A DNA stretch of 22,385 nucleotides. Origin: CAVXFS01 sp049582805. GTDB lineage: Bacteria; Pseudomonadota; Gammaproteobacteria; Burkholderiales; Gallionellaceae. The translations under genes and the position numbers were made by a program. Position 1 is the stretch's first letter. Each line of letters begins with the position of its first letter. Of this stretch, positions 1 through 7,635 are shown in pieces. The notes beneath the pieces were generated by a model. The model did not search any database. It was not told the origin of the DNA and saw only the letters and a list, made by a program, of their open reading frames with translations. The stretch is taken from the NCBI GenBank assembly GCA_049582805.1, contig JBAUUR010000063.1, positions 1-22,385 on the forward strand, read 5' to 3'.

Positions 1-162
1 GGGCTGACCAGCAAGGAAATCGCGCAACGGCTTGAGATCAGCTTCCGGACGGTGGAAATTCACCGCGCCCATATCATGCAGAAAACCGGTGCAGCCAACC
101 TGCTGGAACTCGCTCGCATTGCCGCGACGTTTGCATCGCATCAAACATCATGGGAACCATGA
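1..162 (+). CDS. LuxR/NarL-family response regulator, C-terminal fragment
   Basis: Only the last 53 codons are in the window; the 5' part lies upstream. The residues GLTSKEIAQRLEIS followed by FRTVEIHRAHIMQKTGA are the second half of a GerE/LuxR-type helix-turn-helix: the T-x-KEIA turn and the TVEIHR recognition helix are the family hallmarks. The chain then ends in a short helix and stops at TGA 160-162. Full-length relatives are two-component regulators with a receiver domain before this HTH, but that part is not visible, so the signal and the partner kinase are unknown. The next gene (nitroreductase remnant) is on the same strand about 90 bp downstream; no terminator is obvious between them. 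Confidence 0.85.
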   Translation, partial: GLTSKEIAQRLEISFRTVEIHRAHIMQKTGAANLLELARIAATFASHQTSWEP

Positions 163-255
163 TAAACGCCGAACCCGCGTACGTGCTCATACTGATTGTC
201 CCAATCCCGGTTTGATGCTAGCGTAGAGCATCGGATCAAAGGTGTGGTTGAAGTC

Positions 256-854
256 ATGGCCCTGTACGCTAAAGAGAAGCTCCAAAAAAAGGACTTGTTC
301 GAAACCATTCTTGCGCGGCGCTCGGTGCGCGCTTATGCACCGGATGAACTTGACCGCAAGACCATTCAAACATTGCTGGAAGCCGCCGTGCGTGCGCCGA
401 CGGCCATGCATGAGGAGCCTTGGGCGTTCATCGTGGTGCAGGACAGGCAGGTCTTGAAGCAATTATCCGATCGCGCCAAGCCGCTTTTCATCGAACGGTT
501 GCATCGTTCGCACCAGGCAAGTGGTCATGCACCCGATATTTTCTCCAACCCGGATTTCAATATCTTCCATGGCGCAGGCACGCTCATCGTCATCTGCGCC
601 AAACCATCCGGCCCTTTTGTGGAAGCCGATTGCTGGCTGGCGGCGGAAAACCTGATGCTGGCGGCTTGCGCACTGGGGCTGGGCAGTTGCGTCATCGGTT
701 CTTCCGTGGCCGCCTGAATATGCAGGAGTCAAAAGCGGAGCTCGGCATTCCGGACGAATACTCGGCCATCGCGCCCATCATCGTCGGCGTGCCGAGCGGA
801 GAAACTGCGGCCACTGCCAGGAAGGAACCCTTGATTCTTTCCCGGAAACAGTGA
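256..854 (+). pseudogene. Nitroreductase family protein, frameshifted near base 715
   Basis: Reading from ATG 256 gives a classic FMN-dependent nitroreductase N-terminus: ETILARRSVRAYAPDEL with the FMN-phosphate-binding RRSVR motif, then LLEAAVRAPTAMHEEPW and WLAAENLMLAACALGLGSCVIGS. The frame stops at TGA 715-717, after about 153 residues. The missing C-terminus continues in the frame one base back as LNMQESKAELGIPDEYS, then AIAPIIVGVPSGE, ending at TGA 852-854. Adding one C in the run at 713-714 restores CTG AAT ATG and an uninterrupted protein of about 199 residues, the usual size. So this is either a recent one-base deletion or a sequencing error. An upstream TTG (196) in the same frame is possible, but ATG 256 fits the family start better. 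Family members reduce nitro or quinone compounds with NAD(P)H; the substrate here is unknown. Confidence 0.85.
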
Positions 855-1014
855 ACGCGCCAGCGATTCATCAGGGAACCACTGATCCAAATCCCCCGCA
901 ACCAGCCTGCTGCATGGTCGAACAGTATCTGAGGCAACTCGCTCACTGGCAAATTATCGCTTTGCGGTCTACACTGAAAACCATTCAACCTTGGCATTTC
1001 AGCAACCCACGAAC

Positions 1015-1554
1015 ATGGATGCTCAAAGTAATTATCTGGTGATCACCGCTTCCGGAGAAGACAAAGTCGGTCTCGTCGATCGGCTTTCGAGCAAGATCAC
1101 CGAGAGCGGATGCAATATCGAAGAAAGCCGTATGGCAGTTTTGGGCGGACAGTTCGCCCTGATCATGCTGCTTTCCGGCCCATGGAACGCGCTTTCCAAG
1201 CTCGAAGGGCAAATGGGGCAGTTAGGCGTTCAGTTGGGACTCACCATTATTCACAAGCGGACCCAGAAACGGGAGCGGACGCAACCGGCGGTTCCCTATA
1301 GCGTTGAAGTGGTGGCCATGGATCATCCCGGCATCGTTCGCGATCTGGCCGCCTTCTTCTCCAGGAACGGGATCAATATCGAGGAACTCCAGACTGACAC
1401 CTACCCGGCGCCCCACACCGGCACAGCAATGTTTTCCGTCACCATGACGGTGGGTATTCATGCGGACGTTCACATTCCCACCTTGCGCGGGAATTTCCTC
1501 GATTACTGCGACGACCTGAATCTGGACGCGAGCTTCGAACCGGTACGGGTGTGA
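1015..1554 (+). CDS. gcvR: GcvR-like double ACT-domain protein
   Basis: 179 residues with two ACT domains. The first is about residues 8-75, beginning YLVITASGEDKVGLVDRLSS and containing GCNIEESRMAVLGGQFALIM. The second is about residues 95-170, beginning YSVEVVAMDHPGIVRDLAAF and containing GINIEELQTDTYPAP. This tandem arrangement and length match the glycine cleavage system transcriptional repressor family, in which GcvR binds GcvA and responds to glycine. No gcv genes are in the window, so the regulatory target is inferred from family only; many betaproteobacterial members are annotated just as ACT-domain proteins. ATG 1015 is preferred over an in-frame TTG at 991 because family members begin shortly before the first ACT strand. 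No strong ribosome-binding site is seen. The gene is separate from its neighbours by more than 100 bp on each side. Confidence 0.8.
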   Translation: MDAQSNYLVITASGEDKVGLVDRLSSKITESGCNIEESRMAVLGGQFALIMLLSGPWNALSKLEGQMGQLGVQLGLTIIHKRTQKRERTQPAVPYSVEVVAMDHPGIVRDLAAFFSRNGINIEELQTDTYPAPHTGTAMFSVTMTVGIHADVHIPTLRGNFLDYCDDLNLDASFEPVRV

Positions 1555-1574
1555 TGTCTGGCTGGGGTTGTTTA

Positions 1575-1591
1575 GTGCAATGCCGTTGCAC
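1575..1591. promoter_or_regulatory. Short palindrome upstream of the TPR/OGT gene
   Basis: GTGCAA and TTGCAC form a perfect 6-bp inverted repeat separated by 5 bases, 82 bp before the ATG at 1673. A further GTTGCAC copy lies at 1620-1626. There is no T-run after the palindrome, so a terminator for the ACT gene is unlikely. It could be an operator, but nothing in the sequence identifies a binding protein. Confidence 0.2.
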
Positions 1592-1672
1592 CTCAAATTT
1601 GAACCTGCAATACACGAAAGTTGCACTTCAGGATTGAACCCCCCGCCTGTTCAGGAATAAGTCATTGAGGTC

Positions 1673-4210
1673 ATGGATAGAGTCACGATTAATACCAATG
1701 GTCAAACGGCGGCGCAGCTATTGCGGCTAGCACTGCAACGTCATCAAACGGGGCGCCTGGCGGAGGCAGAGGAAATATATCGGCAGATACTTCAACTGGA
1801 ACCCGGCCATCCTGATGCGTTGCATCTATCGGGGTTGCTGGCGCACCAGAGAGGGCAGAGCGTGGTTGCCGCCACGCTGATTGGCAAGGCGATTGAAGCG
1901 AATCCTTTGAATGCGATATACCACAGCAACCTGGGGCTGGCCCTCAAGGCACAAGGGAAACTGGATGAGGCGATCAGAAGTTATCGCAAAGCGTTGTCGA
2001 TCAAGGCGGATATAGCCGAAGTGCACTATAACCTGGGGGTTGCGTCTCAAGAGCAAGGGAATCTGGAGGAGGCGGTCACGAGTTACAACCGTGCACTTGC
2101 GATCCGGCCGGACTACGCCGAGGTGTACTGCAAGCTTGGGCACATCCTGCAAATGCAGGGTAATCCGGATGAGGCGCTAGCCAGCTATAGGCAGGCGCTG
2201 GCGCTCAAGCCGGGACATGTTGAAGTGCTGAGCAACATGGCGACTGCCTTCCATAGGCAAGGCAAACTGGATGAGGCGATAGCCTGCTTGCGTGGAGTGC
2301 TTGAGGCCAGGCCAGGGTTGTCCGAGGTGCACAACAATCTGGGGATATTGCTGAGCAAACAGGGGAAGCCGGAGGAGGCGGTTGCCAGTTTTCATCGGGC
2401 GTTGTCGATCAAGCCGGATTATGCGGAGGCACAGAATAATCTCGGGATCACGCACCGTGGACAGGGCCGGTTGGATGAAGCGATAGCCTGCTTCGGCAAG
2501 GCACTCGCCATCAGGCCGGATTATGTCGATGCCCAAAACAATTTGGGCAAAGCGCTCCAAATGCAAGGCAAGCTTGATGAGGCCATTGCCAGCTATCGCA
2601 GGGTGCTGTTGCTTAAGCCGGAGCTGGCGGAGACGCATTTCGTCATGGGGAATGCACTGAGAGATCAAAACAAGCTGGATGAAGCGATAAAAAGCTATCG
2701 CCAGGCAATCATGCTCAACTTCGATTATGCCGAGGCGTATCACAATTTGGGGACTCTGTTCAAGGAGCAGGGCAATCTGGAGGAGGCGGTTAAAAACCTG
2801 CGCAGGGCGCTATCGATTAGACCGGATTTTGCAGAGACGCACGCCAATCTTGGCGGGGCGCTGCGCCATCAGGGCAAGCTGGCCGAGGCAATGGAAAGCT
2901 TCCTCACGGCGCTCAAGCTCAGGCCGGATTTTGCCGAAGCATATAGCAACCTGCTTTTCCTCCATGCTTATCATGCCACGCTCGATCCGGAACAGTACCT
3001 GTCCCTGGCGCGCGGTTGGGAAACAGCCTGTGTGCCGGCACAGGACAGGGAAGCCGCCAGCAGAAGGACATTCCGGAATACCGGGCTGGACGGGAGGCGA
3101 CTGCGAGTAGGATACGTCTCGGGAGACTTCAGGCAACATGCCGTGACTTACTTCATCGAACAGCTTTTTGCCTGCCACGACAGATCACGGATAGAGCTGT
3201 TCGCTTATTCCACCGCCAGCGTACAAGATGCAATTACCGAGAGGATACAAGCCACGGTGGAACACTGGATACCGGTTGGCGGTATTTCAGATACGGATTT
3301 GCGTGACCGCATCGAAGCGGACGGTATCGACATTCTCATCGACCTGTCGGGCCATACAGCGCACAGCCGCATAGGCGTGTTTGCCCGCCGCGCCGCACCG
3401 GTACAAGTTCATTACATCGGCTTCTTCGCAAGCACCGGGCTGAACGAAATGGACTATTACATTGGCGATGAAGTCCTGACCCCGCCAGAAACGGACCCGC
3501 ACTTCAGCGAGAAGGTATGGCGGCTGCCCAGGGTGTCGGTCTCCTACAAGACCACAACCGACGTGCCAGAATCCGATTGGTGTCCGGCAAGCGATGGCTC
3601 GGTGTGGCTGGGCAGCTTCAACGACCTGGGCAAAATCAATTCACAAACGGTTAACTTGTGGGTGAGAGTGCTGCATGCCTTGCCGGAAGCTCGACTGTTG
3701 CTCAAGACCAGGAATCTGGCCGATGCCGGCAATCGCCAGAAGTTCCTGGATGTCATGGATAGCCATGGAATTTCCTCCGATCGCATTGAACTTCAGCGCA
3801 ATACGGATTGGGCGGATTATATGGCGCAATACAACCGTCTGGACATTGCGCTTGATCCTGTCAGTGGTCATGGTGGCTATACGACCAGCTGCGATGCGTT
3901 GTGGATGGGAGTGCCGGTTATCCATGCCTTGGGAGATCGCGCCACCTCGCGCATGACTGCCTCCATGCTGAACGCCGTCGGGCGTCCGGAGTGGATTGCC
4001 CGCACGGATGCGGAATACGTTGACAAGGTTGTCACGCTTGCACGCGACGTTGAACAGCGCAAGGCGCTGCGCCCGGCCCAGCGTAAACGGATGGAAAACA
4101 GTCCTTTGTGCGATGCCAGAGACTTGGCCCGGAACCTGGAATCTGCCTACTTCGAGATGTTTGAGCGGTGGATGACTGAGCGCGCAAAATTAACCGTTCC
4201 TCCGCCGTAA
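1673..4210 (+). CDS. TPR-repeat O-GlcNAc-transferase-like (SPINDLY family, GT41) protein
   Basis: 845 residues. Twelve consecutive 34-residue TPR units run from about residue 14 to 421 (typical unit: NLGxALxxQGKLDEAIxSYRxAL...PDYA), with a degenerate thirteenth to about 455. From about 475 a GT41 catalytic region follows, starting RRLRVGYVSGDFRQHAV. His489 lines up with the conserved histidine of human OGT. The stretch FNDLGKINSQT carries Lys654 at the position of the UDP-contacting lysine, and TTSCDALWMGVPVI plus the RATSRMTASML segment form the donor-site end. By family it should transfer a sugar, probably GlcNAc, from a UDP-sugar to Ser/Thr of a protein, in the cytoplasm. The acceptor is unknown. 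No signal peptide is seen. The TTGAGG just before ATG 1673 is a weak, close ribosome-binding site. It stands alone, with no neighbouring polysaccharide or flagellin genes in view to hint at a target. Confidence 0.88.
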   Translation: MDRVTINTNGQTAAQLLRLALQRHQTGRLAEAEEIYRQILQLEPGHPDALHLSGLLAHQRGQSVVAATLIGKAIEANPLNAIYHSNLGLALKAQGKLDEAIRSYRKALSIKADIAEVHYNLGVASQEQGNLEEAVTSYNRALAIRPDYAEVYCKLGHILQMQGNPDEALASYRQALALKPGHVEVLSNMATAFHRQGKLDEAIACLRGVLEARPGLSEVHNNLGILLSKQGKPEEAVASFHRALSIKPDYAEAQNNLGITHRGQGRLDEAIACFGKALAIRPDYVDAQNNLGKALQMQGKLDEAIASYRRVLLLKPELAETHFVMGNALRDQNKLDEAIKSYRQAIMLNFDYAEAYHNLGTLFKEQGNLEEAVKNLRRALSIRPDFAETHANLGGALRHQGKLAEAMESFLTALKLRPDFAEAYSNLLFLHAYHATLDPEQYLSLARGWETACVPAQDREAASRRTFRNTGLDGRRLRVGYVSGDFRQHAVTYFIEQLFACHDRSRIELFAYSTASVQDAITERIQATVEHWIPVGGISDTDLRDRIEADGIDILIDLSGHTAHSRIGVFARRAAPVQVHYIGFFASTGLNEMDYYIGDEVLTPPETDPHFSEKVWRLPRVSVSYKTTTDVPESDWCPASDGSVWLGSFNDLGKINSQTVNLWVRVLHALPEARLLLKTRNLADAGNRQKFLDVMDSHGISSDRIELQRNTDWADYMAQYNRLDIALDPVSGHGGYTTSCDALWMGVPVIHALGDRATSRMTASMLNAVGRPEWIARTDAEYVDKVVTLARDVEQRKALRPAQRKRMENSPLCDARDLARNLESAYFEMFERWMTERAKLTVPPP

Positions 4211-4302
4211 TAGCGAACCGGCTGCGCTGGGGTCACGGCAATTCCTTTTGCATGCCGACCCGCGTCGACCTATCCGCACACCTGATGCAATCCGGGTCCG
4301 TT

Positions 4303-4341
4303 ACCGCCAATTCCGTGTTTTCTCTCGACTTGATTGGCGGT
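4303..4341. promoter_or_regulatory. 9-bp inverted repeat in the OGT-prfC gap
   Basis: ACCGCCAAT at 4303-4311 and ATTGGCGGT at 4333-4341 are perfect inverted copies separated by 21 bases. The spacing of arm centres is about 30 bp (three helical turns) and no T-run follows, so it resembles an operator more than an intrinsic terminator. The 235-bp gap also holds two TTAGACTT copies (4391-4398, 4414-4421). No gene is seen in it. Confidence 0.25.
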
Positions 4342-4445
4342 GCATGACTGTGAGCAGTCGCAAACAGGTTTTTTCGACCTGGACGCTACGTTAGACTTTC
4401 CCGCGCACATTCATTAGACTTGCGCACTTTTTTCCGACTTGCATC

Positions 4446-6086
4446 ATGTCCGCTGATATCGAACAGACATCGAACGAACCCGCTCGCGCATCGCGCGATC
4501 TGATTGCGCGCGAAGTAGCGCGGCGCCGCACCTTCGGCATCATCTCCCACCCGGACGCGGGCAAGACCACGCTCACCGAGAAGCTGCTGCTGTTCTCCGG
4601 TGCGATCCAGTTGGCGGGCACGGTGAAGGCGCGCAAGAGCGGTCGCCACGCGACTTCCGACTGGATGGAGATCGAGAAGCAGCGCGGCATTTCGGTGGCC
4701 AGTTCGGTGATGCAGTTCGACTACCGCGATCATGTGGTGAACCTGCTCGACACGCCCGGCCACCAGGACTTTTCCGAGGATACTTATCGCGTGCTCACCG
4801 CCGTGGACTCGGCGCTGATGGTGATCGACGCGGCCAAGGGTGTGGAAGCGCAGACCATCAAGCTGCTCAACGTGTGCCGCATGCGCAACACGCCGATCCT
4901 GACCTTCATGAACAAGATGGATCGCGAGGTGCGCGACCCGCTTGAGCTGCTGGACGAAGTCGAGTCGGTGCTGCAGATCCAGTGCGCGCCGGTGACTTGG
5001 CCGATCGGCATGGGCAAGACGTTCCGCGGCGTGTATCACCTGCTGCGCGACGAAATCCTGCTGTTCGCCGCGGGTGCGGAGCGTGCCGACCAGGAATTCG
5101 AAGTCATCAAGGGCATCAATAATCCGCGCCTGGCCGGGATGTTTCCGCTGGAGATCGAACAACTGAAAGCGGAAGTCGAACTGGTACATGGTGCATCGCA
5201 TCCATTCAGTCTTGATGCCTTTCTTGCAGGCACGCAGACGCCGGTGTTCTTCGGCTCGGCGATCAACAACTTTGGCGTGCGCGAAATCCTCAATGCGCTG
5301 CTGGAGTGGGCGCCTGCGCCGCGCGAGCGCGATGCCACAGTGCGTGTGGTTGCACCCACCGAGACTGCATTTTCCGGCTTTGTATTCAAGATCCAGGCCA
5401 ACATGGATGCCAACCACCGCGACCGCATCGCCTTTCTGCGCGTGTGCTCCGGCCACTTTGAGCGCGGCATGAAGATCAGGCATCTGCGCATCAACCGCGA
5501 GATCCGCGTGTCGAACGTGGTCACCTTCATGGCCTCCAGCCGCGAGCAGGTGGAAGAGGCGTATGCAGGCGACATCATCGGCCTGCCCAACCACGGCAAC
5601 ATGCAGATCGGCGACAGTTTCTCCGAGGGCGAGCTGCTGCAGTTCACCGGCATCCCGTATTTCGCGCCCGATTTTTTCCGTTCGGTGCGCATCCGCAACC
5701 CGATCAAGGTCAAGCAGTTGCACAAGGGCTTGCAGCAGTTGGGCGAAGAGGGCGCGGTGCAGGTGTTCAAGCCACTGGACGGCGGCGATTTGATCCTCGG
5801 CGCGGTCGGCATGTTGCAGTTCGACGTGGTGGCCAGCCGCCTGCAAGGCGAATACGGTGTGGATGCGGTGTTCGAGGGAACCAGCACCACCGGCGCGCGC
5901 TGGGTCACCTGCGACGACAGGAAAATGCTGACCGATTTCGAGAAGGCGCTGTCGCACAACCTCGCCATCGACGCGGCGGGCAACCTCGCTTACCTCGCGC
6001 CGAACAACGTCAATTTGAAGCTCACGCAGGAACGCTGGCCCAAGGTGGTGTTCCACGCCACGCGCGAACATGCGGTGAAGCTGTAG
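4446..6086 (+). CDS. prfC: Peptide chain release factor 3
   Basis: 546 residues, close to the usual RF3 length. GTPase motifs: P-loop SHPDAGKTT (34-42), G3 DTPGH (102-106) and G4 NKMD (156-159), with KARKSGRHATSDWMEIEKQR ahead of GIS in the switch I/G2 region, which is typical of RF3. The C-terminal part contains GDLILGAVGMLQFDVVASRL and RWVTCDDRKML, as in the RF3 C-domain. RF3 is the GTPase that removes RF1/RF2 from the ribosome after peptide release. ATG 4446 gives the standard N-terminus; no clear Shine-Dalgarno precedes it. The stop codon TAG (6084-6086) is part of the GTAG of a REP hairpin (6083-6102), so a REP has landed at, or the coding end has grown into, the repeat. Neighbours include arfB and an S4 protein, so translation is a local theme. 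Confidence 0.97.
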   Translation: MSADIEQTSNEPARASRDLIAREVARRRTFGIISHPDAGKTTLTEKLLLFSGAIQLAGTVKARKSGRHATSDWMEIEKQRGISVASSVMQFDYRDHVVNLLDTPGHQDFSEDTYRVLTAVDSALMVIDAAKGVEAQTIKLLNVCRMRNTPILTFMNKMDREVRDPLELLDEVESVLQIQCAPVTWPIGMGKTFRGVYHLLRDEILLFAAGAERADQEFEVIKGINNPRLAGMFPLEIEQLKAEVELVHGASHPFSLDAFLAGTQTPVFFGSAINNFGVREILNALLEWAPAPRERDATVRVVAPTETAFSGFVFKIQANMDANHRDRIAFLRVCSGHFERGMKIRHLRINREIRVSNVVTFMASSREQVEEAYAGDIIGLPNHGNMQIGDSFSEGELLQFTGIPYFAPDFFRSVRIRNPIKVKQLHKGLQQLGEEGAVQVFKPLDGGDLILGAVGMLQFDVVASRLQGEYGVDAVFEGTSTTGARWVTCDDRKMLTDFEKALSHNLAIDAAGNLAYLAPNNVNLKLTQERWPKVVFHATREHAVKL

Positions 6087-6102
6087 GGTGTGCCCGGGCA
6101 CC
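6083..6102 (+). repeat. REP element 1 (variant), overlaps the prfC stop
   Basis: GTAG followed by GGTGTGCCCGGGCACC. The outer GGTG/CACC pairs as in the other copies, but the core TGCCCGGGCA is a self-complementary variant. The TAG of GTAG is the prfC stop codon. Confidence 0.6.
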
Positions 6103-6123
6103 AAGCTCGGTTCCAGGAAACAT

Positions 6124-6143
6124 GTAGGGTGCGCTCGCGCACC
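6124..6143 (+). repeat. REP element 2
   Basis: GTAG followed by GGTGCG-CTCG-CGCACC, a 6-bp stem with a 4-base loop. The 5' GTAG tetranucleotide next to a short hairpin is the known recognition layout for RAYT transposases. It lies 66 bp before the RAYT start codon. Confidence 0.85.
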
Positions 6144-6208
6144 ATGCGCGCTCACCCCCTGTTTATTCTGATGGCTTGCGCATCAAACCATTCCGGCTAA
6201 ACTGCCTC

Positions 6209-6754
6209 ATGCCTGAATACCGCCGCGCCTACATCCCCGGCGCCACCTATTTCTTCACGGTCGCTACCCATCGTCGTCAGCCTTTGTTAACCGACCCGCG
6301 CTGCCGTGAGTCGTTGCGCAACGCCATCAATCGCGTGCGTTCTGGAATGCCTTTCGAAATTGCTGCATGGGTGTTAATGCCTGATCACTTGCATGCCGTT
6401 TGGCAGCTGCCGCCGGACGATAAGGATTTTTCGCTGCGCTGGTCGCTCATCAAACAACATGTCACGCGCGATTGCGCAATGTGGCTGCCACGACAAAACC
6501 TTTCACCTTCGCGTGAGAGACGCGGCGAAGGCGGCTTGTGGCAACGGCGCTTCTGGGAGCATCTCGTTCGCGATGAACTGGATTTCTCGCGGCAGCTGGA
6601 TTACATCCATTACAATCCGGTAAAACATGGTTATGTTTTAAACGTGGCCGAATGGCCTTACTCGACTTTTCATCATTATGTGAAGCAAGGGGTATATCCG
6701 GTGGATTGGGGCGGTGCCGTGGAAATGAACGATGGCGAAATATTTGGAGAATGA
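6209..6754 (+). CDS. REP-associated tyrosine transposase (RAYT, IS200/Y1-like)
   Basis: 181 residues. The N-terminus MPEYRRAYIPGATYFFTV is the RAYT/TnpA_REP signature. The HUH motif is His60-Leu-His62 in LMPDHLHAVW. The catalytic tyrosine is probably Tyr132 (or Tyr135) in DYIHYNPVKHGYV, preceded by FWEHLVRDELDF. By family it is a single-strand Y1 nuclease that cleaves and joins REP hairpins carrying a 5' GTAG. Two REP copies lie just upstream and three just downstream, two of them inverted, and another inverted pair is at 13352-13416, which fits a resident RAYT with its own REP family. ATG 6209 is chosen because it gives the standard start; an in-frame TTG at 6176 would add 11 unlikely residues. 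The domain is complete, so the protein may be active. It is not flanked by insertion-sequence ends; RAYTs are normally single-copy domesticated genes. Confidence 0.93.
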   Translation: MPEYRRAYIPGATYFFTVATHRRQPLLTDPRCRESLRNAINRVRSGMPFEIAAWVLMPDHLHAVWQLPPDDKDFSLRWSLIKQHVTRDCAMWLPRQNLSPSRERRGEGGLWQRRFWEHLVRDELDFSRQLDYIHYNPVKHGYVLNVAEWPYSTFHHYVKQGVYPVDWGGAVEMNDGEIFGE

Positions 6755-6773
6755 TTTGAAGCAATACTGCCAT

Positions 6774-6793
6774 GTAGGGTGCGCTTGCGCAGC
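6774..6793 (+). repeat. REP element 3
   Basis: GTAG then GGTGCG-CTTG-CGCAGC. One stem mismatch near the base (CAGC instead of CACC) marks a slightly decayed copy, 20 bp after the RAYT stop. Confidence 0.8.
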
Positions 6794-6826
6794 AGATTCC
6801 ACGAGTGTTTTGTTGCAACCTGCTCT

Positions 6827-6846
6827 GGTGCGCAAGCGCACCCTAC
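6827..6846 (-). repeat. REP element 4, inverted
   Basis: GGTGCG-CAAG-CGCACC followed by CTAC, the exact reverse complement of the consensus copy. With element 3 it forms an inverted pair (BIME-like) with a 33-bp spacer. Confidence 0.85.
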
Positions 6847-6869
6847 ATAGTTTGGGATGGCAATAATTT

Positions 6870-6889
6870 GGTGCGAAGGCGCACCCTAC
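6870..6889 (-). repeat. REP element 5, inverted
   Basis: GGTGCG-AAGG-CGCACC followed by CTAC. It lies only 11 bp before the start codon at 6901, directly abutting the TGAGGA ribosome-binding site, so its hairpin may influence translation of the S4 gene. Confidence 0.82.
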
Positions 6890-6900
6890 TTGAGGATCTC

Positions 6901-7116
6901 ATGCAACAACTTGAATTCAAATTGCGCGGTGAATTCGTCGAGCTTGACAACCTGCTCAAGCTGGCGGGCGTGTGCGACAGCGGCGGCGCGGGCAAGGCGC
7001 TGGTGGCGGAGGGTGCGGTGTCGGTGGATGGAAAGGTGGAGTTGCGCAAGACTGCCAAGATACGCGCCTGGCAGGTCGTGAGCCTCGGCGACGTGCGCAT
7101 CCGGGTGCTGCCCTGA
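6901..7116 (+). CDS. Small S4-domain RNA-binding protein (YbcJ-like)
   Basis: 71 residues, almost entirely one S4 domain. FVELDNLLKLAGVCDSGGAG forms the first helices, KALVAEGAVSVDGKVELRK the RNA-binding turn, and VVSLGDVRIRVLP the closing strand. Length and sequence match the YbcJ type, a stand-alone S4 protein of uncertain RNA target. ATG 6901 has GAGG (6892-6895) at a good distance; a longer reading from 6805 would translate through two REP hairpins and is rejected. The stop is 3 bp before the arfB start, so the two genes are surely co-transcribed, which suggests a shared ribosome- or RNA-related role. Confidence 0.85.
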   Translation: MQQLEFKLRGEFVELDNLLKLAGVCDSGGAGKALVAEGAVSVDGKVELRKTAKIRAWQVVSLGDVRIRVLP

Positions 7117-7119
7117 GCC

Positions 7120-7533
7120 ATGCTCTACATCTCCCGCAACGTTATTATTGCTGACCGCGAGATCGAACTCAGCGCCGTGCGTGCCCAGGGCGCAGGCGGA
7201 CAGAACGTCAACAAGGTTTCCAGTGCGGTGCATCTGCGCTTCGATATCCCCGCTTCATCGCTGCCGGATGAGTTCAAGCAGCGACTGCTGCAATTGAACG
7301 ATCAGCGCATTACCAAGGATGGCGTGGTCGTCATCAAGGCGCAGGAATTCCGCAATCAGGAACAGAACCGCAACGAAGCGCTGCGACGGCTGAAGACTTT
7401 GCTGCAAAGCGTGGCGGCGTTGCCGAAGCGACGCATTGCCACCAAGCCCTCGCGCGGCGCGCAGCAGAAGCGTCTGGAGAACAAGACGCGGCGCGGCGCA
7501 GTGAAGGCGATGCGCGGGAAGGTGACGGAATAA
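7120..7533 (+). CDS. arfB: Alternative ribosome-rescue factor ArfB (YaeJ), peptidyl-tRNA hydrolase
   Basis: 137 residues. The class I release-factor GGQ motif is at residues 26-28 in RAQGAGGQNVNKVSSAV. The C-terminal tail from about 100 is very basic (KRRIATKPSRGAQQKRLENK and onward), as in ArfB/ICT1, where it enters the empty mRNA channel of a stalled ribosome. No codon-recognition domain is present, and the length matches the family (about 140). It hydrolyses peptidyl-tRNA on non-stop ribosomes. It begins 3 bp after the S4 gene and probably depends on the same transcript, since no separate ribosome-binding site is evident. Together with prfC nearby it makes a termination/rescue cluster. Confidence 0.95.
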   Translation: MLYISRNVIIADREIELSAVRAQGAGGQNVNKVSSAVHLRFDIPASSLPDEFKQRLLQLNDQRITKDGVVVIKAQEFRNQEQNRNEALRRLKTLLQSVAALPKRRIATKPSRGAQQKRLENKTRRGAVKAMRGKVTE

Positions 7534-7635
7534 TCCTGCTGCCGTGTGCGGGCGGCAAACCCGGCTTTGCTCATCCTCTGCGCTGCCGTGGAGGCATGCG
7601 CATTCGCCGGTAGAATCCGTCATGGGAAATATACG

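Noticed and set aside
4386..6155. 589-codon open frame on the minus strand
   Set aside because: It is the antisense of prfC; GC-rich codon bias keeps the opposite frame open. Its protein is His/Ala/Arg-rich with no family resemblance.
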